Of a stretch of DNA of 5,462 bases, positions 1 through 5,411 are shown piece by piece. The stretch is from Clostridia bacterium. GTDB lineage: Bacteria; Bacillota_A; Clostridia; Oscillospirales; CAG-272. The notes under the pieces were generated by a model that saw only the letters and a program-made list of their open reading frames with translations, had not been told where the DNA came from and searched no databases. The stretch covers positions 1 through 5,462 of the forward strand of contig JAFTLD010000075.1 of assembly GCA_017452945.1 (NCBI GenBank). The letters run 5' to 3'. The translations under genes were made by a program, and so were the position numbers. Position 1 is the first letter of the stretch. Every line of letters begins with the position of its first letter.

Positions 1-30
1 CTTGAATAGATGCACTACCAAATTGTGCAG

Positions 31-37
31 AAGGAGG
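31..37 (+). promoter_or_regulatory. Shine-Dalgarno site that fixes the rpmB start
   Basis: The sequence AAGGAGG lies 8 bases before the ATG at 46. It selects that ATG rather than the in-frame ATG at 10, which has no such site and would add 12 residues absent from the normal L28 N-terminus (MAKC). Confidence 0.9.
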
Positions 38-45
38 TGTCAAAC

Positions 46-231
46 ATGGCAAAATGCAGTATCTGCGGAAAGGGCGTTGTTTACGGTGCAACTGTTTCCC
101 ACTCTCACCGCAAGACCAACAGAACCTGGAAGCCCAACATTCGCAAGGTAAAAGCAATCGTAGACGGTACCCCTAAGACCGTTGCCGTATGCTCTCGTTG
201 CCTTCGTTCTCACAAGGTTACCCGCGCATGA
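46..231 (+). CDS. rpmB: 50S ribosomal protein L28
   Basis: This is the 61-residue large-subunit ribosomal protein L28. The N-terminus MAKCSICGKG, the central SHSHRKTNRTWKPN segment and the C-terminal CSRCLRS motif are the family signature, and the length is normal for a Firmicutes L28. The paired cysteines C4/C7 and C49/C52 make this the zinc-binding (four-cysteine) form; many bacteria also carry or switch to a cysteine-free paralogue under zinc shortage, but no such copy or Zur-type operator is seen here. The upstream promoter lies outside the window. The gene appears monocistronic, because a strong terminator hairpin begins 14 bases after the stop codon. Confidence 0.97.
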   Translation: MAKCSICGKGVVYGATVSHSHRKTNRTWKPNIRKVKAIVDGTPKTVAVCSRCLRSHKVTRA

Positions 232-244
232 TTGATTGAAAGTC

Positions 245-287
245 AAATCGAAGGGATGCCGATATGCTCGGCATCCCTTCGATTTTT
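245..287 (+). terminator. Rho-independent terminator of rpmB
   Basis: An 18-bp perfect inverted repeat (245-262 with 268-285) encloses the five-base loop TATGC. The 3' arm runs into the T-rich stretch ATTTTTATTTT. The stem core is AAGGGATGCC paired with GGCATCCCTT. It ends about 20 bases before the next start codon, so any transcription of the following gene that begins upstream must read through it. Confidence 0.93.
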
Positions 288-304
288 ATTTTGAAAGGTG
301 ATTT

Positions 305-1012
305 ATGCTTGTCTTTACCGATTGTCGGATTTCCCGCGAGGCCGCGCAGGGACTGCTCTTACATGGCCACACGCCGCTTCCCTGTCCGCCGCATCCGTCA
401 CTGGACCCGGCCATTGCATCCCATCCCGACATGCTGCTGCTTGTCACGCAAGGCGGCATTTTTACGCATGCGGATTATGCCCCCTTGCTGCATGAGCTAT
501 CTCCACGGCTGCCGCTTGTGCCGATTGCTCAGTCAGTGCAAGCCCAATATCCGCGCGACGTGCTGCTGAATGCCGCCTTTATCGGACAACGCTTGGTTTG
601 CCGCCCCGACGCAACAGCCGCTGAGGTGCTGGATCTTGCACGAAATAAAGGCGTCTGCATCCTGCCTGTGCGGCAAGGGTACGCCAAATGTAATACATGT
701 ATCGTTTCGGAGCATGCAGTCATCACCGAGGATAAATCCATCGCAAACGCCTTGGCAAACACCGACCTGGATGTACTCCTGATCGCTCCGGGACACGTGA
801 CTCTACCCGGATATGCCTACGGCTTTATCGGCGGTGCTTCCGGAAGCGATGGCAAGCACGTGTTTTTCTGCGGAAATCTGACTGCGCACCCCCAGGGAGA
901 ACGCATTGCAGCCTTTTGCGCAGCGCACGGCAAGCAGGCAATCTCCTTGGCAAACCATCCTTTGACCGACGTAGGCTCCCTGCTCTTTTTCAAATCAGCG
1001 TCCGAGCAGTGA
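305..1012 (+). CDS. DUF6873-type GME-fold protein, function unknown
   Basis: The product has 235 residues, with no signal peptide or membrane helix, so it is probably cytoplasmic. From memory of the family it resembles the clostridial DUF6873 proteins, predicted to adopt the amidinotransferase/guanidino-modifying-enzyme (GME) propeller fold; no search was run. Supporting landmarks are YPRDVLLNA (82-90), QGYAKCNTCIV (124-134), the glycine-rich GYAYGFIGGASG (169-180), FCGNLTAHP (188-196) and a C-terminal LTDVGSLLFF (220-229). In active GME enzymes such as arginine deiminase or DDAH the C-terminal motif carries the nucleophilic cysteine. Here a serine (S225) sits in what I take to be that place, while C129 and C132 form a CxxC pair. 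A binding or non-classical role is therefore possible. The start is set by an AAAGGTG ribosome site (294-300). No promoter of its own is evident, and it ends at a terminator shared with the convergent gene. Confidence 0.75.
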   Translation: MLVFTDCRISREAAQGLLLHGHTPLPCPPHPSLDPAIASHPDMLLLVTQGGIFTHADYAPLLHELSPRLPLVPIAQSVQAQYPRDVLLNAAFIGQRLVCRPDATAAEVLDLARNKGVCILPVRQGYAKCNTCIVSEHAVITEDKSIANALANTDLDVLLIAPGHVTLPGYAYGFIGGASGSDGKHVFFCGNLTAHPQGERIAAFCAAHGKQAISLANHPLTDVGSLLFFKSASEQ

Positions 1013-1047
1013 GGCAAAAAGCCCAATCCACCGACTTGTCAAATTCT

Positions 1048-1089
1048 CATATAAAAAACGCCTGTGATAGCACAGGCGTTTTTTATATG
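1048..1089. terminator. Bidirectional Rho-independent terminator
   Basis: A perfect 19-bp inverted repeat (1048-1066 with 1071-1089) encloses the tetraloop ATAG. The GC core CGCCTGTG/CACAGGCG is flanked by six A on the left and six T on the right, so either strand gives a GC hairpin followed by a U-run. It lies between two convergent genes that end at 1012 (+) and 1104 (-) and can end both transcripts. Confidence 0.95.
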
Positions 1090-1103
1090 GGATAATCTTG
1101 GAA

Positions 1104-1466
1104 TTAAGCCTCGTAAGCGTCAACCAGCTTGTTGCCGTTGTCGCAGAGTACGTAGAAGCTGTAGATCGGTACGAAAATCAGGATCGTCAAAACGATGGGG
1201 TTGGAAGTGGGAGCCAGAGCAACGCCCTTAGCCTCTGCCAGAGCCTGAGCCTGCTTCATATACAGGAAGTACCAAACGATAAGGAAAATACCGCAGGTAA
1301 CGCAGCCCAGCAAGAATGCACCGATAAAGCCCATAATCTTCTTTTCGCCAATCTGTTCAGCCATTTCATTCTGCTGCTTGCTAAGTTTGTACCACATGTA
1401 GATCGAGTAAATGCCAAAGGTAACAATGTTGAGCAGCAACGCTGTAATCCAATTGAACTTCTTCAT
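1104..1466 (-). CDS. DUF4234-type small membrane protein
   Basis: The product has 120 residues and three predicted membrane helices (about 6-27, 45-69 and 89-108). It fits the DUF4234 family of uncharacterised bacterial membrane proteins, recognised by the (V/I)TxGIYxIYxxYK(L) motif. That motif appears as VTFGIYSIYMWYKL (15-28), recurs as VTCGIFLIVWYFLYM (56-70) and is echoed weakly near 97-115, so the protein looks built from an internal repeat with each helix followed by a short amphipathic or polar stretch. An AAAAGGAG ribosome site (1473-1480) lies 6 bases upstream of the ATG. It is transcribed alone from a SigA-type promoter at 1529-1557 and ends at the shared terminator. The molecular function is unknown. 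Confidence 0.85.
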   Translation of the reverse strand: MKKFNWITALLLNIVTFGIYSIYMWYKLSKQQNEMAEQIGEKKIMGFIGAFLLGCVTCGIFLIVWYFLYMKQAQALAEAKGVALAPTSNPIVLTILIFVPIYSFYVLCDNGNKLVDAYEA

Positions 1467-1480
1467 ATGTAACTCCTTTT

Positions 1481-1518
1481 GTACGGTAAAAGTTTTCCCA
1501 AAAGGGTATGCACCGTAC
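1481..1518 (-). repeat. Inverted repeat in the leader of the DUF4234 gene
   Basis: GTACGGT (1512-1518 read on the minus strand) pairs with ACCGTAC (1481-1487), enclosing 24 bases that include a small CCC-TTTT-GGG hairpin. In the predicted transcript, which starts near 1522, this occupies most of the leader and ends directly next to the AAAAGGAG ribosome site. It could stabilise the 5' end or affect ribosome access. No known riboswitch is recognised, and the seven-base stem is modest. Confidence 0.5.
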
Positions 1519-1528
1519 TGTACCTAAT

Positions 1529-1557
1529 ATTTTATCATCCGTTCATAATTATGTCAA
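1529..1557 (-). promoter_or_regulatory. SigA-type promoter of the DUF4234 gene
   Basis: On the minus strand, TTGACA (1557-1552) is followed after exactly 17 bases by TAAAAT (1534-1529). The -35 box is perfect and the -10 box matches five of six positions. Transcription is expected to start near 1522, giving a leader of about 55 bases. Confidence 0.85.
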
Positions 1558-1663
1558 GACCTATTTGTATATTTTGTGCGCAATTTTTTCACATTTCCGT
1601 CAAAAACTGTCCCAAAACAGGTGATTGTGATTCAGAATTCCAAATTTCTGTTTCTCTTCCCTA

Positions 1664-1692
1664 TTGAAAATCTGCGTTTGATATGTTATAAT
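1664..1692 (+). promoter_or_regulatory. SigA-type extended -10 promoter of the lipoprotein gene
   Basis: TTGAAA (1664-1669) and a perfect TATAAT (1687-1692) are separated by 17 bases. The bases TG at 1684-1685 form an extended -10. The expected start is near 1699, about 29 bases before the ATG at 1728. No clear operator palindrome or cre-like site is seen, so sugar control is not demonstrated. Confidence 0.87.
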
Positions 1693-1727
1693 GAACGTAA
1701 CATCCAAATTTTACGGAGGACGCGGAT

Positions 1728-3434
1728 ATGCATCATACGAAAATCAAGCTCATCTTGCTTCTGCTTTGTGTAGGCACGCTGCTTTGTGCGTGCAATCCTT
1801 CAAACGGGCCTTCGGGAATCACACCCGAAGATACCACCGAGCCCACTGAATCCACTGAACTCGGACAGACCGACACACAGCCCCAAGACGAGCAGACCAC
1901 CGAAGGAGAAACCGAAATGATCATCAATACAGCCACAATTTATCCCATTTCCTATGACGGCATTGAAACCACCAAGACCTTGAGCAAATTTATCAAAGAG
2001 GTGGACTACGCAGACGGCTCACACAACAACGAAGCGCACGACGTGGGCACCATCATCTCGCCTTATTTCACCGTCATGATCAACGGGCAGGAGGTTCCCT
2101 GCTATTCGGTACGAACCTCGCGCGGCGCACACAGCTTTGCTATGCTTGATGCAACCGATGAAAGCTTCCCGCTCTCGGTCCAAGTCAGCACCAAGTTTGA
2201 TGCCGAGCATTATAACGTCATGCCCCTTTCCTACGGTGTCACCGCCACCCTCAAGGATGGCAGAAGCGTATATTCCGAGATTCCCTCTTACGGAAACTAC
2301 ACCTTAGTCCCCGATGACGACATTGGTCACGCGCTGACCGTGTTCGTGCGCGCCAAGGAGGAATATACTGCCCCCGATGGCTACGAAGTCATCAAGGTCG
2401 CCCCGGGTACACACGACCAGCCCATTGAGTTTACCGCCGAGAAGCAGGTTATTTACTTCGAAGCAGGCGTACATGAGCTGCGTTACGCCATCAATTTCAA
2501 ATCCAATACCGAGGTTTATTTTGAGCCCGGTGCACATATCATTGCCACCATGCCCGATGCAAGTGTGGAAAAGCCACTGATGCAAACCGACTGGGCAGGC
2601 ATGACGCGTTGGCGTGCGCTGTTCCAGGGACAGTACGTAACAAACGTGCGCATCAGCGGTCGCGGTTATATCGATCTGAGCCGCATGGATTGGCACGCGC
2701 GCTCCCACATTCAGTTTGACCAATGCTCCGATATTACAGTCGAGGGCGTTACGCTCAACAATGCCGCAGAGTGGACGCTGTACTTCACACAGAGCCAAAA
2801 TATCCAAGTCAACGAGGTCATGCTGTTCGGTTACCGCCAAAACAGTGACGGCATTGCCATTGTGGACAGTGCAAATGCCACGGTCAAGAATTGCTTTGCC
2901 CGTTCGGGAGATGACTTGTTTGAGGTCAAGTCCATGTACGGCAACTGCCAGCTCAAGATCGAAAATATCGTATTTGAAAATAACAACGCATGGCCCGACA
3001 AGTGCCGCGGCATGGGCATTATCTACGAAAGCCAGCGTGATATGACCGACATTCACTTCATCGGCGGCTCGGTTGCGTTCGCTCCCGCAGATTGGATGGA
3101 CGATCTGGGTGCTTTGATCATCTTCTTGAACGACGATGCCGTGCTCTCCAACATCACCTTTGAGGGCATTGAAGTATACAGCTCGGTTAAATACCCCATC
3201 AACGTTTCCATGAACGAAAACGCGTCCGCACAGATCAAGGACGTGACCTTCAAGGACATTACCGTTTACTGCGACACCGAGCTTAAGGTAGAAAACCGCT
3301 CGCAAAACGGCGGCAAGATCCAAAGCGTCCGCTTTATCAACTGCGTACGCGGCGGTCAGATAGTCAACGATAAGGCAGGTCTGAATCTGCGTATTGAAAA
3401 GGTTGACGAGAGCGTCATTTCGTACGGAGAATAA
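1728..3434 (+). CDS. Lipoprotein beta-helix glycosidase, clan GH-N-like
   Basis: This 568-residue protein is exported and lipid-anchored. A short basic start and leucine-rich helix (5-19) lead to the lipobox LCAC with C22 as the lipidated residue, followed by a Thr/Glu/Asp-rich linker to about residue 63. Residues about 64-215 look like a beta-sandwich domain. Residues about 238-560 form a right-handed parallel beta-helix with repeated strands such as NVRISGRGYI, DITVEGVTL and VLSNITFEGIEV. The pattern NSDG (D374) then GDD (D395, D396) then K401 matches the catalytic aspartates of clan GH-N (GH28 polygalacturonases and GH49 dextranases). The GH28 histidine motif GHG is replaced by RGMG (427-430); its absence and the N-terminal sandwich resemble GH49 more than GH28. 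Hydrolysis of a plant or bacterial polysaccharide at the cell surface is inferred; the substrate is unknown. The start is fixed by GGAGGA (1715-1720), 7 bases upstream. Confidence 0.82.
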   Translation: MHHTKIKLILLLLCVGTLLCACNPSNGPSGITPEDTTEPTESTELGQTDTQPQDEQTTEGETEMIINTATIYPISYDGIETTKTLSKFIKEVDYADGSHNNEAHDVGTIISPYFTVMINGQEVPCYSVRTSRGAHSFAMLDATDESFPLSVQVSTKFDAEHYNVMPLSYGVTATLKDGRSVYSEIPSYGNYTLVPDDDIGHALTVFVRAKEEYTAPDGYEVIKVAPGTHDQPIEFTAEKQVIYFEAGVHELRYAINFKSNTEVYFEPGAHIIATMPDASVEKPLMQTDWAGMTRWRALFQGQYVTNVRISGRGYIDLSRMDWHARSHIQFDQCSDITVEGVTLNNAAEWTLYFTQSQNIQVNEVMLFGYRQNSDGIAIVDSANATVKNCFARSGDDLFEVKSMYGNCQLKIENIVFENNNAWPDKCRGMGIIYESQRDMTDIHFIGGSVAFAPADWMDDLGALIIFLNDDAVLSNITFEGIEVYSSVKYPINVSMNENASAQIKDVTFKDITVYCDTELKVENRSQNGGKIQSVRFINCVRGGQIVNDKAGLNLRIEKVDESVISYGE

Positions 3435-3445
3435 TTTCATAAACC

Positions 3446-3478
3446 AAGAACCCGACAGAGATCCGTCGGGTTCTTTTT
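3446..3478 (+). terminator. Rho-independent terminator of the lipoprotein gene
   Basis: AAGAACCCGAC (3446-3456) pairs with GTCGGGTTCTT (3465-3475) around an eight-base loop, and the T-run TTTTT (3474-3478) follows. On the minus strand the same stem is followed by GGTTTATG, a poorer U-tract, so it may end the convergent esterase operon only partly. No other terminator is seen downstream of that operon within the space available. Confidence 0.92.
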
Positions 3479-3493
3479 ACTATAAAAATCAGC

Positions 3494-4273
3494 TCAGCCT
3501 ATCAGATACTTGAGTGCGGACTGAATGTGCTGATCCCACCACTTCCATGAATGGTTGCCCTCACTTGCCACGTACTCATGCTCTGCGCCAAGTGCGTCAA
3601 GATGTGCCGAAAAGCGCTCATTGGCATCAAGCAGCCAATCGTCGGTACCGCACCAGATAAATGTCTTGGGGAAAGCCTTTCCATGCTCTGCCAGCTTGTC
3701 TGCAAGATAAAACAGATCGTGCTCGGTACCGCGCAGCTCTGCGGGGCTTTGCATATTATGGTCGAAAATGCATTGCCACTCGGACAAAAGGCCTGTACGC
3801 TCCAAGGCGGCAATATCCAAAGAACCCGACAAGGAAGCGCACATGCCAAAGCGATCCGGATGCGTCAAGGCACTCTTGATTGCCCCATAGCCACCCATCG
3901 AAAGCCCTGCTATGATATTATCCTCGGGAGCTTCGGACATCCCCTTGAAAAAGCTGCGACATTTATCGGGTAATTCCTCGGTGATATAGGTCAGATACTT
4001 CTCACCGCCCACCGTATCGGTATACCAGCTTCTGCCCACCGCGGGCATGACCACCGCGATGTTATACTCGGATGCGTAACGCTCGATGGCGGTTCGGCGC
4101 ATCCAGATCGAATGGTCGTCCGAAAGCCCGTGCAGCAGATACAGGGTCTTGAAGGTGCTCTCCCCTTTTGCCTCCATGCCGATCATGGTAGTTGCGCGCT
4201 CGGGCAGGATCACGTTGACCGACACCTGCACCATCAGCGCATCAGAATGAAACTGCAGTTGAATATACGCCAT
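3494..4273 (-). CDS. Esterase, alpha/beta hydrolase (EstA/esterase-D-like)
   Basis: The product has 259 residues and no signal peptide, so it is probably cytoplasmic. It belongs to the putative esterase family (PF00756) that includes lactic-acid-bacterial tributyrin esterase EstA and S-formylglutathione hydrolases. The nucleophile elbow is GLSMGG (123-128) with S125, the oxyanion-hole motif is LLHGLSDD (46-53), the likely acid is D212 in GTDDWLLDANERF, and the likely histidine is H241 in GNHSW. All catalytic elements are intact and the length is typical. Such enzymes hydrolyse short-chain acyl esters, including acetyl groups on sugars; the true substrate is not shown. The ribosome site GGAGG (4279-4283) lies 5 bases from the ATG, inside the 15-base gap after the phosphatase gene, so the two are very likely cotranscribed. 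Confidence 0.9.
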   Translation of the reverse strand: MAYIQLQFHSDALMVQVSVNVILPERATTMIGMEAKGESTFKTLYLLHGLSDDHSIWMRRTAIERYASEYNIAVVMPAVGRSWYTDTVGGEKYLTYITEELPDKCRSFFKGMSEAPEDNIIAGLSMGGYGAIKSALTHPDRFGMCASLSGSLDIAALERTGLLSEWQCIFDHNMQSPAELRGTEHDLFYLADKLAEHGKAFPKTFIWCGTDDWLLDANERFSAHLDALGAEHEYVASEGNHSWKWWDQHIQSALKYLIG

Positions 4274-4288
4274 AATTCCCTCCAGAAA

Positions 4289-5005
4289 TCAGAATTTGAT
4301 CATATTATGATAGCCGGTCAAGATCCCCTCGCGATACAGGTGCGCATCGTTTGCCACCTGCAGCACCTTGGGATATACGTATTGGCCGTTGCGCTCGAAA
4401 TTGATCACACTCATTGAGCTGTGGCCAAAGTCAAAGTGCGTGGAGATCACGGGATACGGAATATCCAGCATGGACGCAAAAAACGCGATGCCAAAGCCCT
4501 GATGCGCAAACAAAGCCACGCGCTCACGGTTGGGCTGTACGACCTCGTAGCGGCAATTTTTGCGGTCGTGACGATAGCCGAAGCTCAAGAAAAACTCGTC
4601 AACCGCAGCATCGATACGTGCAACACCCTTGCCGAAATCATACTTGACCAAGTCGGGGTGCTCATACCACCTCTGCCCCAACGCATATACCTCGGGAGAG
4701 CGGAAGATCTCCAGGATATGAGGGTGAAAGAAGCACCAGGAGCGGCCGCCGTCCGGGGTATTAATGCCAAAATCGCGGTGCGCAAGTCCCTCATCTGCCC
4801 AAGGGCAAATGGTCATTTCCTTTTTGAGCAGATCGCAGGTCGGCTGTGCCGTCTGCATGGCACGCACGGAGGGCGAAGCGAACACGCGGTCAAGCCCATA
4901 GGTCACAAAACGCTTGGACAGTGCCTTTGCCTGCTCGTGCCCTAAGGGGGTCAGAGAGTCGGGATCGTAGATCGGATCACCGTGACGAACGTAAAAAAGT
5001 AACAT
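4289..5005 (-). CDS. Histidine phosphatase family protein
   Basis: The product has 238 residues and belongs to the histidine phosphatase (phosphoglycerate-mutase-like) superfamily. It opens with FYVRHGDP, where R7, H8 and G9 form the phosphate pocket and H8 is the residue that becomes phosphorylated. R48 in SPSVRAMQTA, E72 as the probable proton donor and H168 in FAHQGFG complete the site. It is about 30-40 residues longer than minimal members, owing to an insertion around 85-150 rich in aromatic residues, so it is more likely a phosphatase of an unknown small substrate than a glycolytic mutase. An in-frame ATG at 5044 would add 13 residues, but the consensus ribosome site at 5011-5018 and the RHG motif position support 5005. 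It is the first gene of an operon with the esterase. Confidence 0.9.
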   Translation of the reverse strand: MLLFYVRHGDPIYDPDSLTPLGHEQAKALSKRFVTYGLDRVFASPSVRAMQTAQPTCDLLKKEMTICPWADEGLAHRDFGINTPDGGRSWCFFHPHILEIFRSPEVYALGQRWYEHPDLVKYDFGKGVARIDAAVDEFFLSFGYRHDRKNCRYEVVQPNRERVALFAHQGFGIAFFASMLDIPYPVISTHFDFGHSSMSVINFERNGQYVYPKVLQVANDAHLYREGILTGYHNMIKF

Positions 5006-5010
5006 TGAAG

Positions 5011-5018
5011 ACCTCCTT
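5011..5018 (-). promoter_or_regulatory. Shine-Dalgarno site that fixes the phosphatase start
   Basis: On the minus strand AAGGAGGT lies 5 bases before the ATG at 5005. It excludes the in-frame upstream ATG at 5044, which would also fall upstream of the predicted transcription start. Confidence 0.9.
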
Positions 5019-5032
5019 GGGAGTTTTTCTTT

Positions 5033-5061
5033 ATTATAGCACAAAATATCCCATTATGCAA
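5033..5061 (-). promoter_or_regulatory. Extended -10 promoter of the phosphatase-esterase operon
   Basis: On the minus strand a perfect TATAAT (5038-5033) is preceded by TGC, giving an extended -10. With a 17-base spacer the -35 position holds TTGCAT (5061-5056), a weak match that keeps TTG, which is usual when an extended -10 is present. Transcription should start near 5026, leaving a short leader of about 20 bases. Confidence 0.75.
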
Positions 5062-5081
5062 TCACTCAAGCATTTATGAAA

Positions 5082-5103
5082 AAATAAATATTTTTCAAAA
5101 AGT
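5082..5103 (+). promoter_or_regulatory. UP element upstream of the tRNA-Leu promoter
   Basis: Taking 5141 as the transcription start, positions -59 to -38 read almost exactly as the E. coli selected UP consensus nnAAAWWTWTTTTnnAAAAnnn. Only the T at 5085 departs from it. Both half-sites, ATATTTT (5088-5094) and AAAA (5097-5100), are present, so strong contact with the RNA polymerase alpha subunit is inferred. Confidence 0.7.
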
Positions 5104-5105
5104 GC

Positions 5106-5134
5106 TTGACAGACAGAGTTTGGTTTGCTATAAT
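5106..5134 (+). promoter_or_regulatory. Consensus SigA promoter of the tRNA-Leu gene
   Basis: TTGACA (5106-5111) and TATAAT (5129-5134) are both perfect and separated by 17 bases, and TG at 5126-5127 adds an extended -10. Transcription should start at about 5141, leaving a nine-base leader for removal by RNase P. Confidence 0.95.
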
Positions 5135-5149
5135 ATATAGGTCGATAAC

Positions 5150-5236
5150 GCCGGTGTGACGGAATCGGCAGACGTACCAGACTCAAAATCTGGCGATGGC
5201 AACATCGTGTGGGTTCAAGTCCCACCACCGGCACCA
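5150..5236 (+). tRNA. tRNA-Leu (anticodon CAA)
   Basis: The 87-base gene includes an encoded CCA. The acceptor GCCGGTG (5150-5156) pairs perfectly with CACCGGC (5226-5232), with A5233 as the discriminator. The anticodon stem CCAGA/TCTGG (5177-5181, 5189-5193) holds the loop CTCAAAA, giving anticodon CAA at 5184-5186, which reads UUG leucine codons. A long class II variable arm, CGATG-GCAA-CATCG (5194-5207), supports leucine identity. The T-arm is GTGGG-TTCAAGT-CCCAC (5209-5225). It has its own promoter and terminator. Its last 22 bases are part of a 51-base direct repeat found again at the window's end, the typical position of integrase target sites in tRNA genes. Confidence 0.97.
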
Positions 5237-5265
5237 CAAAGAGAGAGGATCAGCAACGCTGACCC
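5215..5265 (+). repeat. Direct repeat copy 1 (tRNA-Leu 3' end plus downstream)
   Basis: These 51 bases are identical to 5412-5462. They cover the T-loop, T-stem 3' half, acceptor 3' half and CCA of tRNA-Leu, then 29 bases of the spacer and terminator. Identity outside the tRNA excludes ordinary tRNA-family similarity. The left boundary falls inside the T-loop (T5214 here, A5411 in the other copy). Confidence 0.95.
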
Positions 5266-5276
5266 TCTCTCTTTTT
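5238..5276 (+). terminator. Rho-independent terminator of the tRNA-Leu gene
   Basis: AAAGAGAGAGG (5238-5248) pairs with CCTCTCTCTTT (5264-5274), and inside it TCAGC (5250-5254) pairs with GCTGA (5258-5262) around the loop AAC, with one A-C mismatch between the two helices. A T-run (5272-5276) follows. It starts two bases after the CCA end. Confidence 0.93.
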
Positions 5277-5291
5277 GTGTCGGTATTGAAC

Positions 5292-5303
5292 GTGGGACTT
5301 GAA
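5292..5303 (-). repeat. Inverted copy of the tRNA-Leu T-arm
   Basis: GTGGGACTTGAA is the exact reverse complement of the tRNA-Leu T-arm segment TTCAAGTCCCAC at 5214-5225. Its first 11 bases also pair with 5412-5422 in the second direct repeat. It could be a second integrase core-type site in opposite orientation, or the closing strand of a large RNA or DNA stem-loop. Confidence 0.8.
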
Positions 5304-5411
5304 GGGGGCGCGGCAATGAATGACATGCCGGTGGCATGTCAGAACCGCGCCTGACCGAGGCACGTAGCAACAGGCCGCATTTCCGCGGCTTTTGCGTCGT
5401 CGTGCCGAGAA
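5304..5411. other. GC-rich block of nested inverted repeats, unknown
   Basis: No gene is recognised here. GGCGCGG (5307-5313) pairs with CCGCGCC (5345-5351) and encloses a perfect nine-bp hairpin, TGACATGCC (5321-5329) with GGCATGTCA (5333-5341) and loop GGT. A second arm has GGCACG (5359-5364) with CGTGCC (5401-5406), then GCAA/TTGC, then GCCGC-ATTTCC-GCGGC (5374-5389) followed by TTTT. With the flanking 11-bp pairing of 5292-5302 to 5412-5422 this draws as a two-armed junction. The innermost GC hairpin plus TTTT could alternatively be a short terminator. No promoter is seen in the block. Confidence 0.6.

Noticed and set aside
236..266. Possible promoter TTGAAA with GATATG for the 305-1012 gene
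   Set aside because: The -10 matches only three positions, the spacer would be 19 bases, and it overlaps the terminator stem.
1098..1472. Plus-strand open frame opposite the DUF4234 gene
   Set aside because: It starts just after a terminator, has no ribosome site, and mirrors a gene with a clear promoter, leader and membrane-protein pattern.
1606..1622. CTGT-CCCAAA-ACAG hairpin in the divergent promoter region
   Set aside because: Only four base pairs, with no T-run and no position relative to a gene that suggests a function.
2304..3440. Long minus-strand open frame of 378 codons opposite the lipoprotein gene
   Set aside because: The plus-strand gene has a promoter, ribosome site, signal peptide, domain motifs and terminator. 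The antisense frame has no ribosome site and no recognisable domain.
5034..5237. Minus-strand open frame reading VGLEPTRCCHRQ over the tRNA-Leu gene
   Set aside because: This is the well-known false protein produced by translating the antisense strand of tRNA-Leu. It has no ribosome site and overlaps the tRNA and its promoter completely.
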